A DNA stretch of 64,000 nt from Pseudonocardia sp. ICBG1293 (GTDB taxonomy: Bacteria; Actinomycetota; Actinomycetes; Mycobacteriales; Pseudonocardiaceae): the NCBI RefSeq assembly GCF_020131355.1, contig NZ_JAHLEL010000047.1, positions 62,001 to 126,000 on the forward strand. Direction: 5' to 3'. Below are positions 24,361 to 32,308 of the stretch, in pieces. A model generated the notes under the pieces. It was not told where the DNA came from and did no database searches. It was given only the letters and a program-made list of their open reading frames with translations. How positions within the stretch are numbered: position 1 is the first letter of the stretch; every line of letters starts with the position of its first letter. The translations under genes and the position numbers were made by a program.

Positions 24361-24954
24361 ATGGTCGCGCCTCGTGTGTCTGAGAAGACGAAGATTTTCG
24401 AGTTGGAGATCGTCCTGACCGAGGTGGTGCCGGCGGTCCGGCGTCGGGTGCAGGTGCCGGGCGAGGTCGACTTGGCGGTGTTACACGAGGTGGTGCAGTC
24501 AGTGATGGGCTGGACGAACTCTCATCTGCACGAGTTCGAGATCGTCGGGCGCCGCTACGGGATCCCAGACCCGGACTGGCCCGGACAGGATGTCGCCGAC
24601 GAGACGAAAGAGAAGCTGTTTCGGCTGGTCAAGGCTGGTGACCGGTTCGGTTACGTCTACGACTTCGGTGACAACTGGGCCCACGAGATCACCGTCGAGG
24701 CGGTCGCGGCCGTCGAGCCGGGAGTGTGCTATCCGCGATGCGTCGCCGGGCAGGGGGCGTGCCCGCCCGAGGACGTCGGCGGGATCGGGGGGTATGAGGA
24801 CTTCCAGGCCGTGCTCGCCGACCCTGACCATCCCGACCGCGCCGAGCGCCTGGAGTGGGCGGGCGGGCCGTTCGACCCGCACCGCTTCGACCCTGACGAG
24901 GCCGACCGGGCCTTGGAGTGGCTGGCCTGGCGGCCGCTGGCCCCGACCTCGTAG
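24361..24954 (+). CDS. PRiA4_ORF3-family passenger protein of element A, copy 2
   Basis: The 197 residues are identical to the copy at 10562-11155 (see there for family features). It lies inside element A ends and converges on the transposase gene. Confidence 0.85.
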   Translation: MVAPRVSEKTKIFELEIVLTEVVPAVRRRVQVPGEVDLAVLHEVVQSVMGWTNSHLHEFEIVGRRYGIPDPDWPGQDVADETKEKLFRLVKAGDRFGYVYDFGDNWAHEITVEAVAAVEPGVCYPRCVAGQGACPPEDVGGIGGYEDFQAVLADPDHPDRAERLEWAGGPFDPHRFDPDEADRALEWLAWRPLAPTS

Positions 24955-24985
24955 GCGAGTGCCTCAGCGAGGGCTGGGTCGACCA

Positions 24986-25831
24986 TCACTTCGGCTTCGG
25001 CTTCGGCTTGGTGAGGCGGCGGTGGCAGATCAGGGCGCAGGCCAGCGATAACAGCGCGGTGATCGTGGATTCGGCGCGGTCGTAGCGCAGCGCGAGGCGG
25101 CGGAAGTCCAGCAGCCAGGACATGGTGCGCTCGACGACCCAGCGGACCCGCCCGAGCCGGGTGGAGTCCTCGATCCCGCGCCGGGCGATCCGCACCCCGA
25201 TCCCACGCCCACTCAGGTAGCGGCGGCAGCGGGGATAGTCGTAGCCCTTGTCGGCGTGCACCTTGTCCGGCCGACGTCGCGGACGCCCCGGCTGTCCCGC
25301 CCGTTCGCGGACGCCGGGGTTGGTGTCCAGCAGCGGGGCGAGCATCCGACTGTCGTGGGTGTTCGCCCCGGTGACCAGCGCATGCAGCGGGAGCCCGCCT
25401 CGGTCGCAGAGCACGTGGTACTTGCTGCCCGCCTTCCCGCGATCGGTCGGCGAGGGCCCGGTGGCCTCGCCGCGGCGCTTGGCCCGCACGCTCACGCTGT
25501 CCACCGCCGCCCGCGACCAGTCCAGCAGGCCCTGCTGGGCGAGGCGGTCGAGCATCACCCGGTGCAGCTGGGCCCAGACCCCGGCCTGCTGCCACTGCCG
25601 TAGCCGCCGCCAGCAGGTCACTCCGGACCCACAGCCGAGCTCGGCGGGCAGCGCGTTCCAGCTGATCCCGGTCTTGAGCACGAACACGATCCCGGCCAGA
25701 GCGGCCCGATCCGGCACCCGCGGACGGCCTGTCCGTCCCCGCTTGTGCTTGCGCGGCTTGGGCAGCAGCGGCTCCACCAGCGCCCACAGCTCGTCGCTCA
25801 CCAATCGCTCGACACAAGATCGCCGCGCCAC
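24986..25831 (-). CDS. IS5-family transposase, element A copy 2
   Basis: The 281 residues are identical to copy 1 at 9685-10530, with all three catalytic positions present. Confidence 0.93.
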   Translation of the reverse strand: MARRSCVERLVSDELWALVEPLLPKPRKHKRGRTGRPRVPDRAALAGIVFVLKTGISWNALPAELGCGSGVTCWRRLRQWQQAGVWAQLHRVMLDRLAQQGLLDWSRAAVDSVSVRAKRRGEATGPSPTDRGKAGSKYHVLCDRGGLPLHALVTGANTHDSRMLAPLLDTNPGVRERAGQPGRPRRRPDKVHADKGYDYPRCRRYLSGRGIGVRIARRGIEDSTRLGRVRWVVERTMSWLLDFRRLALRYDRAESTITALLSLACALICHRRLTKPKPKPK

Positions 25832-25902
25832 GACCGGACATGATCAGCTACCAGCGCCGATCCACACAGGACCGACACGCCGACTTCTGAAACGACCTCT
25901 AA

Positions 25903-26023
25903 GAGGTCATTTCAGAACGAGGTCGACGTGTCTGTTGTAGACGACAAGCGGCTATCTGACCTGCCGTTTGATCTGTCGTCGAGGGGTCAATGGAAACTCG
26001 ACAAGTCGTTCTGAAACGACCTC
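25903..26023. repeat. MITE M1, copy 4, inverted (121 bp)
   Basis: Same orientation as the copy at 23188-23308. It is flanked by TAA on the left and TTA on the right, a mismatched pair. Confidence 0.9.
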
Positions 26024-26026
26024 TTA

Positions 26027-27007
26027 GAGCGTCCGGCAGTAGAGGTGGCCGTGTGTCGGTGTTGGTAGAGACACGGACCTGCAAGTGATCATGGGATTGC
26101 TGATGTCCTGATGGTCGCCTGGAGGGTCCGTGCCTCTATTGCCAGAATCGCTGATTGACCCCCTCTGGGTCGAGTTCGCTGCCCTGATCGAGGCAGAGCG
26201 GCGCCCGGAGTTCGACCCGGCCCATCCGTGGGGATGTCACCGCCGCCGTATCCCCGACCGCCTGGTGTTCGAGCACGTGCTCGCGGCGTTGGTGCACGGC
26301 AGCGGCTACGAACGCATTGCCACCCCCGGCTGCTCGGACCGCACGATCCGCCGCCGTCTCGCCCAGTGGGCCGCCGCTGGCGTCGGGGAGCAGGTCCTTC
26401 GGGCCGCGCTGGCCGGCTATGACCAGATGATCGGTCTCGACCTCGACGATCTGTCTGCCGACGGAGCGATCACCAAGGCTCCCTGCGGTGGCGAGGTCGC
26501 CGGCTGTAACCCGGTCGACCGGGGCAAACAGGGCACCAAACGCTCCGTGGTCTGCGACGGTGCGGGGATCCCGCTGCACCTGATCAGCGCCCGCGCCAAT
26601 GACCACGACTCGCCGTTGCTGAAACCGACCCTGATCGGGATCTACGACATGATCGGGCCGCTGCCCGAGCGACCGTGCCTGCACCTGGACCGGGGCTATG
26701 ACTCAGGCAAGACCCGCGATCTGCTCGAACGACTCGGGTTCGACGCACAGATCGCCACCAAGGGCCGGCCCGCCCCGATCCAGGTCGGTAAGCGGTGGCC
26801 GGTCGAGCGCACCCATTCCTGGATGAACGGCTACGGCAAGCTGCGCCGGTTCACCGATCGCCGGAAGATCATCGTCGAGTTCTACCTCGACCTCGCCGCC
26901 GCGCTCACCGTGATCCGCCGGCTGATCAACCGTGCCCGCAGCCGCTACCGCTGGACAACCCGACCCACGACCCGTCGACTCCGATAACCATCAATCGCCG
27001 GACGCTC
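26027..27007 (+). mobile_element. IS element D, copy 3 (981 bp, intact)
   Basis: Both ends are D type (GAGCGTCCGGC), flanked by TTA and TTA. The leader contains an inverted repeat (about 26068-26081 with 26125-26139) that is the core of the E MITE. The transposase has none of the substitutions of D1 and D2. Confidence 0.9.
26130..26987 (+). CDS. IS5-family transposase, element D copy 3
   Basis: This 285-residue protein looks like the ancestral, active version, with GGEVAG after the first catalytic Asp, LPERPCLHLDRGYDSG around the second, and VERTHSW around the Glu. It starts at GTG 26130, just after the leader hairpin, so the hairpin may limit its expression. Confidence 0.92.
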   Translation: MPLLPESLIDPLWVEFAALIEAERRPEFDPAHPWGCHRRRIPDRLVFEHVLAALVHGSGYERIATPGCSDRTIRRRLAQWAAAGVGEQVLRAALAGYDQMIGLDLDDLSADGAITKAPCGGEVAGCNPVDRGKQGTKRSVVCDGAGIPLHLISARANDHDSPLLKPTLIGIYDMIGPLPERPCLHLDRGYDSGKTRDLLERLGFDAQIATKGRPAPIQVGKRWPVERTHSWMNGYGKLRRFTDRRKIIVEFYLDLAAALTVIRRLINRARSRYRWTTRPTTRRLR

Positions 27008-27011
27008 TTAA

Positions 27012-27164
27012 GAGCGCCCGGCAAATGAGGTCGTGGGGGTGTCGTTGCAGGTAGAGGCACGGACCTGCAAGTGATCATGGGATTGCTGATGTCCTGATGG
27101 TCGCCTGGAGGGTCCGTGCCTCTACCTGCAACGACACCCCCACGACCTCATTTGCCGGGCGCTC
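27012..27164. repeat. Foldback MITE E (153 bp, perfect 54-bp arms)
   Basis: Positions 27012-27065 are repeated as a perfect inverted copy at 27111-27164 around a 45-bp centre. The ends are GAGCGCCCGGCAAATGAGG, and TAA flanks both sides. The centre matches the leader of IS element D. It has no coding capacity. Confidence 0.92.
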
Positions 27165-27167
27165 TAA

Positions 27168-28147
27168 GAGGTCGCGCGGATTGGTTGGTGATCATGGACG
27201 TCGTGCAGGTCGGGCGTTCCAGCGGTGTGTGGTCCAGGCCTGCCGAATCAAGCTACGGAGTGTGACGATCGTGTCGGCGAGGTCGAAGAACGCGTCGACG
27301 ACGATTTCTCGTCGTTCGTAGCAGCGCTGCAGCCGGTTGAAGCTGTTGTGCCAAGCGTTGGTCCGCTCGACGTGCCAGCGGCGGGTGGCCTGGATCGGCG
27401 CTTTCTCACCCTTGTGCGCGATCTCGCCGTGCAGGCCTCGTTCGGCCAGCGTGTCGCGGGTCTTGCCGGAGTCATAGCCGGCGTCGAGGTGCACGGTGAT
27501 GTCGTCGGGCAGCGGGCCGAGAGCATCGAGGCGGTCGAGGGTGGGGCCCAGTAGCGGGGAGTCGTGCCGGTTGGCTCCGGCCAGGACTCGGCCCAGCGGG
27601 ATGCCGTATCCCTCGACGAGCACCGAACGTTTCATACCCTGTTTGCGCCGGTCCACCGGCGACGGACCGGCGACCTCGCCGCCGCCGGGGGCCTTGGTGA
27701 TGGCGCCATCGACGGCGATGTCGTGCAGCAGCAGACCGACGATGCGGTCGTAGGCGTCCAGGACGATCCGACGCAGCTGGGCGAAGACCCCGAGCCTGAT
27801 CCACTCGTCACGACGATCGCGGATGGTGGTCGCCGAGCAGGTGCTGTCAGCGATGCCCTCATACGAGCAGCCGAACCGCAGTACCTGCAGGAGCTTGTCG
27901 AACACGATCCGATCCGCGATCCGGCGGCGATGGCAGCCCAGCGGATGGGTGGGATCGAACTCGTCTCGATGAGGCAGCAGCGCGGTGAACTGGTCCCACA
28001 ACGGCTCGGTCAGCCATGATGGCAGGGTGGGCACGCGGCCTCCAGACGATCACGAAGCGTAGATAACTTCATGATCGGCAGGCCCGTACCCGCCCTCGCC
28101 CCCAGACACTCGACCGCGGCCAAGCTGTGACCAATCCGCGCGACCTC
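27168..28147 (-). mobile_element. IS element C, copy 2 (980 bp)
   Basis: Same ends and length as copy 1, flanked by TAA on both sides. Confidence 0.92.
27192..28034 (-). CDS. IS5-family transposase, element C copy 2
   Basis: The 280 residues are identical to copy 1 at 11247-12089, with all catalytic motifs present. Confidence 0.93.
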   Translation of the reverse strand: MPTLPSWLTEPLWDQFTALLPHRDEFDPTHPLGCHRRRIADRIVFDKLLQVLRFGCSYEGIADSTCSATTIRDRRDEWIRLGVFAQLRRIVLDAYDRIVGLLLHDIAVDGAITKAPGGGEVAGPSPVDRRKQGMKRSVLVEGYGIPLGRVLAGANRHDSPLLGPTLDRLDALGPLPDDITVHLDAGYDSGKTRDTLAERGLHGEIAHKGEKAPIQATRRWHVERTNAWHNSFNRLQRCYERREIVVDAFFDLADTIVTLRSLIRQAWTTHRWNARPARRP

Positions 28148-28214
28148 TAAGACGTCGTTTCAGAAGTGGTGGGCCCGGTTCTGCCGGTGACGGCGGGGCT
28201 GGCAGCATCGGCTG

Positions 28215-28808
28215 ATGGTCGCGCCTCGTGTGTCTGAGAAGACGAAGATTTTCGAGTTGGAGATCGTCCTGACCGAGGTGGTGCCGGCGGTCCGGCGTCG
28301 GGTGCAGGTGCCGGGCGAGGTCGACTTGGCGGTGTTACACGAGGTGGTGCAGTCAGTGATGGGCTGGACGAACTCTCATCTGCACGAGTTCGAGATCGTC
28401 GGGCGCCGCTACGGGATCCCAGACCCGGACTGGCCCGGACAGGATGTCGCCGACGAGACGAAAGAGAAGCTGTTTCGGCTGGTCAAGGCTGGTGACCGGT
28501 TCGGTTACGTCTACGACTTCGGTGACAACTGGGCCCACGAGATCACCGTCGAGGCGGTCGCGGCCGTCGAGCCGGGAGTGTGCTATCCGCGATGCGTCGC
28601 CGGGCAGGGGGCGTGCCCGCCCGAGGACGTCGGCGGGATCGGGGGGTATGAGGACTTCCAGGCCGTGCTCGCCGACCCTGACCATCCCGACCGCGCCGAG
28701 CGCCTGGAGTGGGCGGGCGGGCCGTTCGACCCGCACCGCTTCGACCCTGACGAGGCCGACCGGGCCTTGGAGTGGCTGGCCTGGCGGCCGCTGGCCCCGA
28801 CCTCGTAG
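28215..28808 (+). CDS. PRiA4_ORF3-family passenger protein of element A, copy 3
   Basis: The 197 residues are identical to the copies at 10562-11155 and 24361-24954. The passenger is unchanged here even though the transposase of this copy has two substitutions. Confidence 0.85.
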   Translation: MVAPRVSEKTKIFELEIVLTEVVPAVRRRVQVPGEVDLAVLHEVVQSVMGWTNSHLHEFEIVGRRYGIPDPDWPGQDVADETKEKLFRLVKAGDRFGYVYDFGDNWAHEITVEAVAAVEPGVCYPRCVAGQGACPPEDVGGIGGYEDFQAVLADPDHPDRAERLEWAGGPFDPHRFDPDEADRALEWLAWRPLAPTS

Positions 28809-28839
28809 GCGAGTGCCTCAGCGAGGGCTGGGTCGACCA

Positions 28840-29685
28840 TCACTTCGGCTTCGGCTTCGGCTTGGTGAGGCGGCGGTGGCAGATCAGGGCGCAGGCCAGC
28901 GATAACAGCGCGGTGATCGTGGATTCGGCGCGGTCGTAGCGCAGCGCGAGGCGGCGGAAGTCCAGCAGCCAGGACATGGTGCACTCGACGACCCAGCGGA
29001 CCCGCCCGAGCCGGGTGGAGTCCTCGATCCCGCGCCGGGCGATCCGCACCCCGATCCCACGCCCACTCAGGTAGCGGCGGCAGCGGGGATAGTCGTAGCC
29101 CTTGTCGGCGTGCACCTTGTCCGGCCGACGTCGCGGACGCCCCGGCTGTCCCGCCCGTTCGCGGACGCCGGGGTTGGTGTCCAGCAGCGGGGCGAGCATC
29201 CGACTGTCGTGGGCGTTCGCCCCGGTGACCAGCGCATGCAGCGGGAGCCCGCCTCGGTCGCAGAGCACGTGGTACTTGCTGCCCGCCTTCCCGCGATCGG
29301 TCGGCGAGGGCCCGGTGGCCTCGCCGCGGCGCTTGGCCCGCACGCTCACGCTGTCCACCGCCGCCCGCGACCAGTCCAGCAGGCCCTGCTGGGCGAGGCG
29401 GTCGAGCATCACCCGGTGCAGCTGGGCCCAGACCCCGGCCTGCTGCCACTGCCGTAGCCGCCGCCAGCAGGTCACTCCGGACCCACAGCCGAGCTCGGCG
29501 GGCAGCGCGTTCCAGCTGATCCCGGTCTTGAGCACGAACACGATCCCGGCCAGAGCGGCCCGATCCGGCACCCGCGGACGGCCTGTCCGTCCCCGCTTGT
29601 GCTTGCGCGGCTTGGGCAGCAGCGGCTCCACCAGCGCCCACAGCTCGTCGCTCACCAATCGCTCGACACAAGATCGCCGCGCCAC
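28840..29685 (-). CDS. IS5-family transposase, element A copy 3
   Basis: The 281 residues differ from copies 1 and 2 at two places: Thr to Ala in GANTHDS and Arg to Cys in WVVERTMS, directly after the catalytic Glu. The second change may impair this copy. Confidence 0.9.
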   Translation of the reverse strand: MARRSCVERLVSDELWALVEPLLPKPRKHKRGRTGRPRVPDRAALAGIVFVLKTGISWNALPAELGCGSGVTCWRRLRQWQQAGVWAQLHRVMLDRLAQQGLLDWSRAAVDSVSVRAKRRGEATGPSPTDRGKAGSKYHVLCDRGGLPLHALVTGANAHDSRMLAPLLDTNPGVRERAGQPGRPRRRPDKVHADKGYDYPRCRRYLSGRGIGVRIARRGIEDSTRLGRVRWVVECTMSWLLDFRRLALRYDRAESTITALLSLACALICHRRLTKPKPKPK

Positions 29686-29756
29686 GACCGGACATGATCA
29701 GCTACCAGCGCCGATCCACACAGGACCGACACGCCGACTTCTGAAACGACCTCTAA

Positions 29757-30104
29757 GCACGTCGCCGGGCGTCGGTCAACACCATGTCGCCATGCCTCAC
29801 AGTTCTCTATTGCTCGACGCATTTCACCCGTAAGTGGAGCCTTACCTGCCCTCCGCGGGCACGGAGGGTGCCCGTCCGGACTCGATCTCCTACTTTCGAA
29901 CGATGCCCAGGTCAGTCGTTCGTGCCACCATGGCTCGGTCGCATCAGGACGTTCCACAGGTCCGTACACGACCTCGGGGGCAGTCCGTTCGCGCACGTCG
30001 GACCGTGGAATGCAACGGGGGCCCCGCATTCCGGTCGACATCCCACAGGTGCCGCCACCGAATGCCGTGGCAACCACACCGAACCCTGATTGCCGAGAAG
30101 GCTG
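29757..30104 (+). other. Gene-free leader region of the diaminopropionate operon
   Basis: This stretch of about 350 bp between the IS array and sbnA has no convincing reading frame and is less GC-rich than its surroundings. It must hold the promoter of the sbnA operon unless an IS end supplies it. I see no clear palindrome or sigma-factor motif. Confidence 0.5.
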
Positions 30105-31055
30105 ATGCTGATCTCACGCGCCGAGGAATTCCACACCGACGATCTCTATCTCGACCTGTACCCGGTTCTCGGTACACCACTGGTCCTCAAGCACGAAGGC
30201 TTCAACTTCGCGGGCTCGGTGAAGCTGAAGCCGGCCGTGGCGATGGTGACCGCCGCCGAGGACGCGGGTCTGCTCCGCCCCGGGGCGACGCTCGTCGAGT
30301 CCTCGTCGGGGAACCTCGGGGTCGCGCTCAGTGCGGTGGCCGCGAGCCGCGGCTACCGGTTCGTCTGCGTCACCGACGTCCGGTGCAACGAGGTGATGCG
30401 GCGCCAGATACTCGCACTCGGCGCCGTCGTCGAGGTGGTGTCCGAGCCCGACCCCCGGACCGGACTGGTCGGGGCCAGGACCCGTCGGGTGCGGGAGCTG
30501 CGCGAGTCCGAGGGCTACGTCTGGCTCAACCAGTACGACAACCCGTCGAACTGGTCGTCCCACCTCCACAGCACCGGGCCGGAGATCGCGAAGCACTGGC
30601 CGGACCTGGACGTGCTGGTGGTCGGGGTGGGGACCACCGGCACGCTGACCGGCTGCGCCCGCTACTTCCGGGAGACCCGCCCCGAGACCCGCATCATCGC
30701 CGTGGACGCGGTCGGCTCGACGCTGTTCGGGGGACCGCCCGCACCGCGCTGGATCCCCGGTCTGGGCAACGCGATCCGCCCGGGGATCATGGACGAGTCG
30801 GTCGTCGACGAGGTGGTGATGGTCGACGAGGTGGACACCGTCCGGATGTGCAGGCGGCTCGCGTCGTCGGGCTACCTGCTGGGCGGGTCCACCGGCACCG
30901 TCGTCAGCGGGGCGCAGAGCTGGGTGCGGCGCAACCGGCCGGACGGACCGGTGGTCGCGGTCTCCCCGGACACCGGGGTGCCCTATCTCGACACCGTCTA
31001 CGCCGACGACTGGGTGCACCGCACCTACGGCGGGGACACGCTCACCGCCCCGTGA
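30105..31055 (+). CDS. sbnA: SbnA-like PLP synthase of L-2,3-diaminopropionate synthesis
   Basis: This fold type II PLP enzyme of the cysteine synthase family has about 316 residues. The PLP lysine lies in NFAGSVKLKPAVAMV, the substrate loop in VESSSGNLGVALSAVA, and the phosphate-binding glycine loop in GVGTTGTLTGCARYF. In SbnA the usual TSGNTG loop is replaced by SSGN, as here. SbnA condenses O-phospho-L-serine with L-glutamate to N-(1-amino-1-carboxyethyl)-glutamate, which SbnB then oxidises to diaminopropionate and 2-oxoglutarate. ATG 30105 follows GAGAAGG. The next gene overlaps by GTGA, and an SbnB-like gene ends the operon, which supports the assignment strongly. Confidence 0.88.
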   Translation: MLISRAEEFHTDDLYLDLYPVLGTPLVLKHEGFNFAGSVKLKPAVAMVTAAEDAGLLRPGATLVESSSGNLGVALSAVAASRGYRFVCVTDVRCNEVMRRQILALGAVVEVVSEPDPRTGLVGARTRRVRELRESEGYVWLNQYDNPSNWSSHLHSTGPEIAKHWPDLDVLVVGVGTTGTLTGCARYFRETRPETRIIAVDAVGSTLFGGPPAPRWIPGLGNAIRPGIMDESVVDEVVMVDEVDTVRMCRRLASSGYLLGGSTGTVVSGAQSWVRRNRPDGPVVAVSPDTGVPYLDTVYADDWVHRTYGGDTLTAP

Positions 31056-32308
31056 GTGCCCCGCTCGCACGGACGGTCGCGCCGCTGCGGCGCCCCGCCT
31101 ACCGCGCCCTGCTCGCGTCGCTGACCTGCTCGCTGCTCGCCACTGGGGCCTGGACCCTGGCCCTGATCTGGCAGGTGCTCGACCTGGGCGGCGGCCCGGT
31201 CGAGGTCTCGGTGGTCGGTGCGACCGGGTCGGCCTTCGCCGTCGTCACGTTCCTGCTGGGCGGGGTGCTCGCCGACCGGGTCCCGGCCCGTCGGCTGCTG
31301 ACCGGGGTCGAGGCGGTGCGCGCCTGCAGCACGGGTGCGGTGGCGCTGGCCTCGGTGTCCGGTCATCTCACGCTGGTCCACCTGGTACTCGCCGCGGCGG
31401 TGCAGGGGGTCGGCACGGCGCTGTACATGCCGTCCTACTCGGCGCTGCTGGTCCGGGTCCTGGAGCCCTCCGAGCTCCCGGTGGCGAACAGCATCGAGGG
31501 CATGCTCCGCCCGGTCACGGTCCAGGCGCTCGGCCCGGCGGCGGCGGGTGCGCTGGTCGCCGTGTGGTCGCCGGCCGCGGCGGTCGCGGCGGCCGCCTGC
31601 GCGGCGGTCGCCGCCGCGGTCGCGGCGGCCCGGCTGCCGCACACCGATCCGGACCCGGCCGCCCTCTCGGAGTCGCTGACGGCCGGGCTGCGCGGCGGGC
31701 TGCGGCATGTCGTCCGCACCCGCTGGCTGCTCACCACGTTGCTCTACTCCTCGGTGGCCACGCTGGTCGTGATGGGCCCGATGGCGCTGCTGACCCCGTT
31801 CGCGGTCCGGGACTCCGGGGGTGGGCCCGCCGAGCACGCGCTCGTACTTGCTGCTCTCGGGATCGGCGCGGCGGCGGGATCGGCGGCCTTCCTGGTGGTG
31901 GCCCCGCCCCGCCGCCACCTGAGCGCGATGATGGTCCTCTGGGCGCTCGCCTGCCTCCCGCTCGCCGTGTTCGGGACGGGGGCACCGCTGTGGCTGATGG
32001 TGACCGCCGGGTTCGTCGTCGGGACGCTGTTCAACGCCCCGATGGTGATCTGGGGGACGCTCCTGCAGCAGCGCGTGCCGCGCGCGCTGCTCGGACGGGT
32101 GTCCGGACTGGACTTCTTCGTCTCGCTCGGTCTGCTGCCGGTGTCGATGGCCCTCGCCGGGCCGGTCGGTTCCGCGATCGGTCTGCAGGCCACCTTCCTC
32201 GGAGCCGCCATGATCCCGGCCGTGCTGGCGGTGGTGGCCGTGCTCGCCGGCCGCCTGCGCGCCGAGGAGTCGGCCCACCCCCTCGAGGTCTCCCGGAGGA
32301 CGCGGTGA
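31052..32308 (+). CDS. MFS transporter, probable exporter of the cluster
   Basis: This MFS protein of 418 residues has about 12 predicted membrane segments. The loop 2-3 motif reads GGVLADRVPARRLL, the typical form for MFS_3/EntS-like exporters, and helices such as LVLAAAVQGVGTALYMPSYSALLVRVL follow in short blocks. It starts at GTG overlapping the stop of sbnA and ends overlapping the P450 gene, so it is fixed in this operon. The likely role is export of the cluster product or self-protection, as for siderophore and small-antibiotic exporters. The substrate is not known. Confidence 0.85.
   Translation: MSAPLARTVAPLRRPAYRALLASLTCSLLATGAWTLALIWQVLDLGGGPVEVSVVGATGSAFAVVTFLLGGVLADRVPARRLLTGVEAVRACSTGAVALASVSGHLTLVHLVLAAAVQGVGTALYMPSYSALLVRVLEPSELPVANSIEGMLRPVTVQALGPAAAGALVAVWSPAAAVAAAACAAVAAAVAAARLPHTDPDPAALSESLTAGLRGGLRHVVRTRWLLTTLLYSSVATLVVMGPMALLTPFAVRDSGGGPAEHALVLAALGIGAAAGSAAFLVVAPPRRHLSAMMVLWALACLPLAVFGTGAPLWLMVTAGFVVGTLFNAPMVIWGTLLQQRVPRALLGRVSGLDFFVSLGLLPVSMALAGPVGSAIGLQATFLGAAMIPAVLAVVAVLAGRLRAEESAHPLEVSRRTR

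Larger units (their letters stand above)
24297..25899 (-). mobile_element. IS element A, copy 2 (1603 bp)
   Basis: Same ends and length as copy 1, in inverse orientation, flanked by TAA on both sides. Confidence 0.92.
28151..29753 (-). mobile_element. IS element A, copy 3 (1603 bp)
   Basis: Same ends and length as copies 1 and 2, flanked by TAA on both sides. This is the last element of the array. Confidence 0.92.
21923..29756. mobile_element. Contiguous array of eleven IS elements and MITEs
   Basis: Eleven elements follow one another with nothing between them but TTA, TAA or TTAA. The order is E-type MITE, M1, D1, M1 inverted, D2, A2, M1 inverted, D3, E, C2, A3. Each is full length by comparison with its sister copies. 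The array separates the TetR pair from the diaminopropionate cluster. It contains no host gene. Confidence 0.9.

Noticed and set aside
25903..26023. Unequal flanks (TAA left, TTA right) of this M1 copy as proof of inversion
   Set aside because: Neighbouring insertions at the same place can also give unequal flanks, as shown at 47801-48904, so no inversion needs to be assumed.
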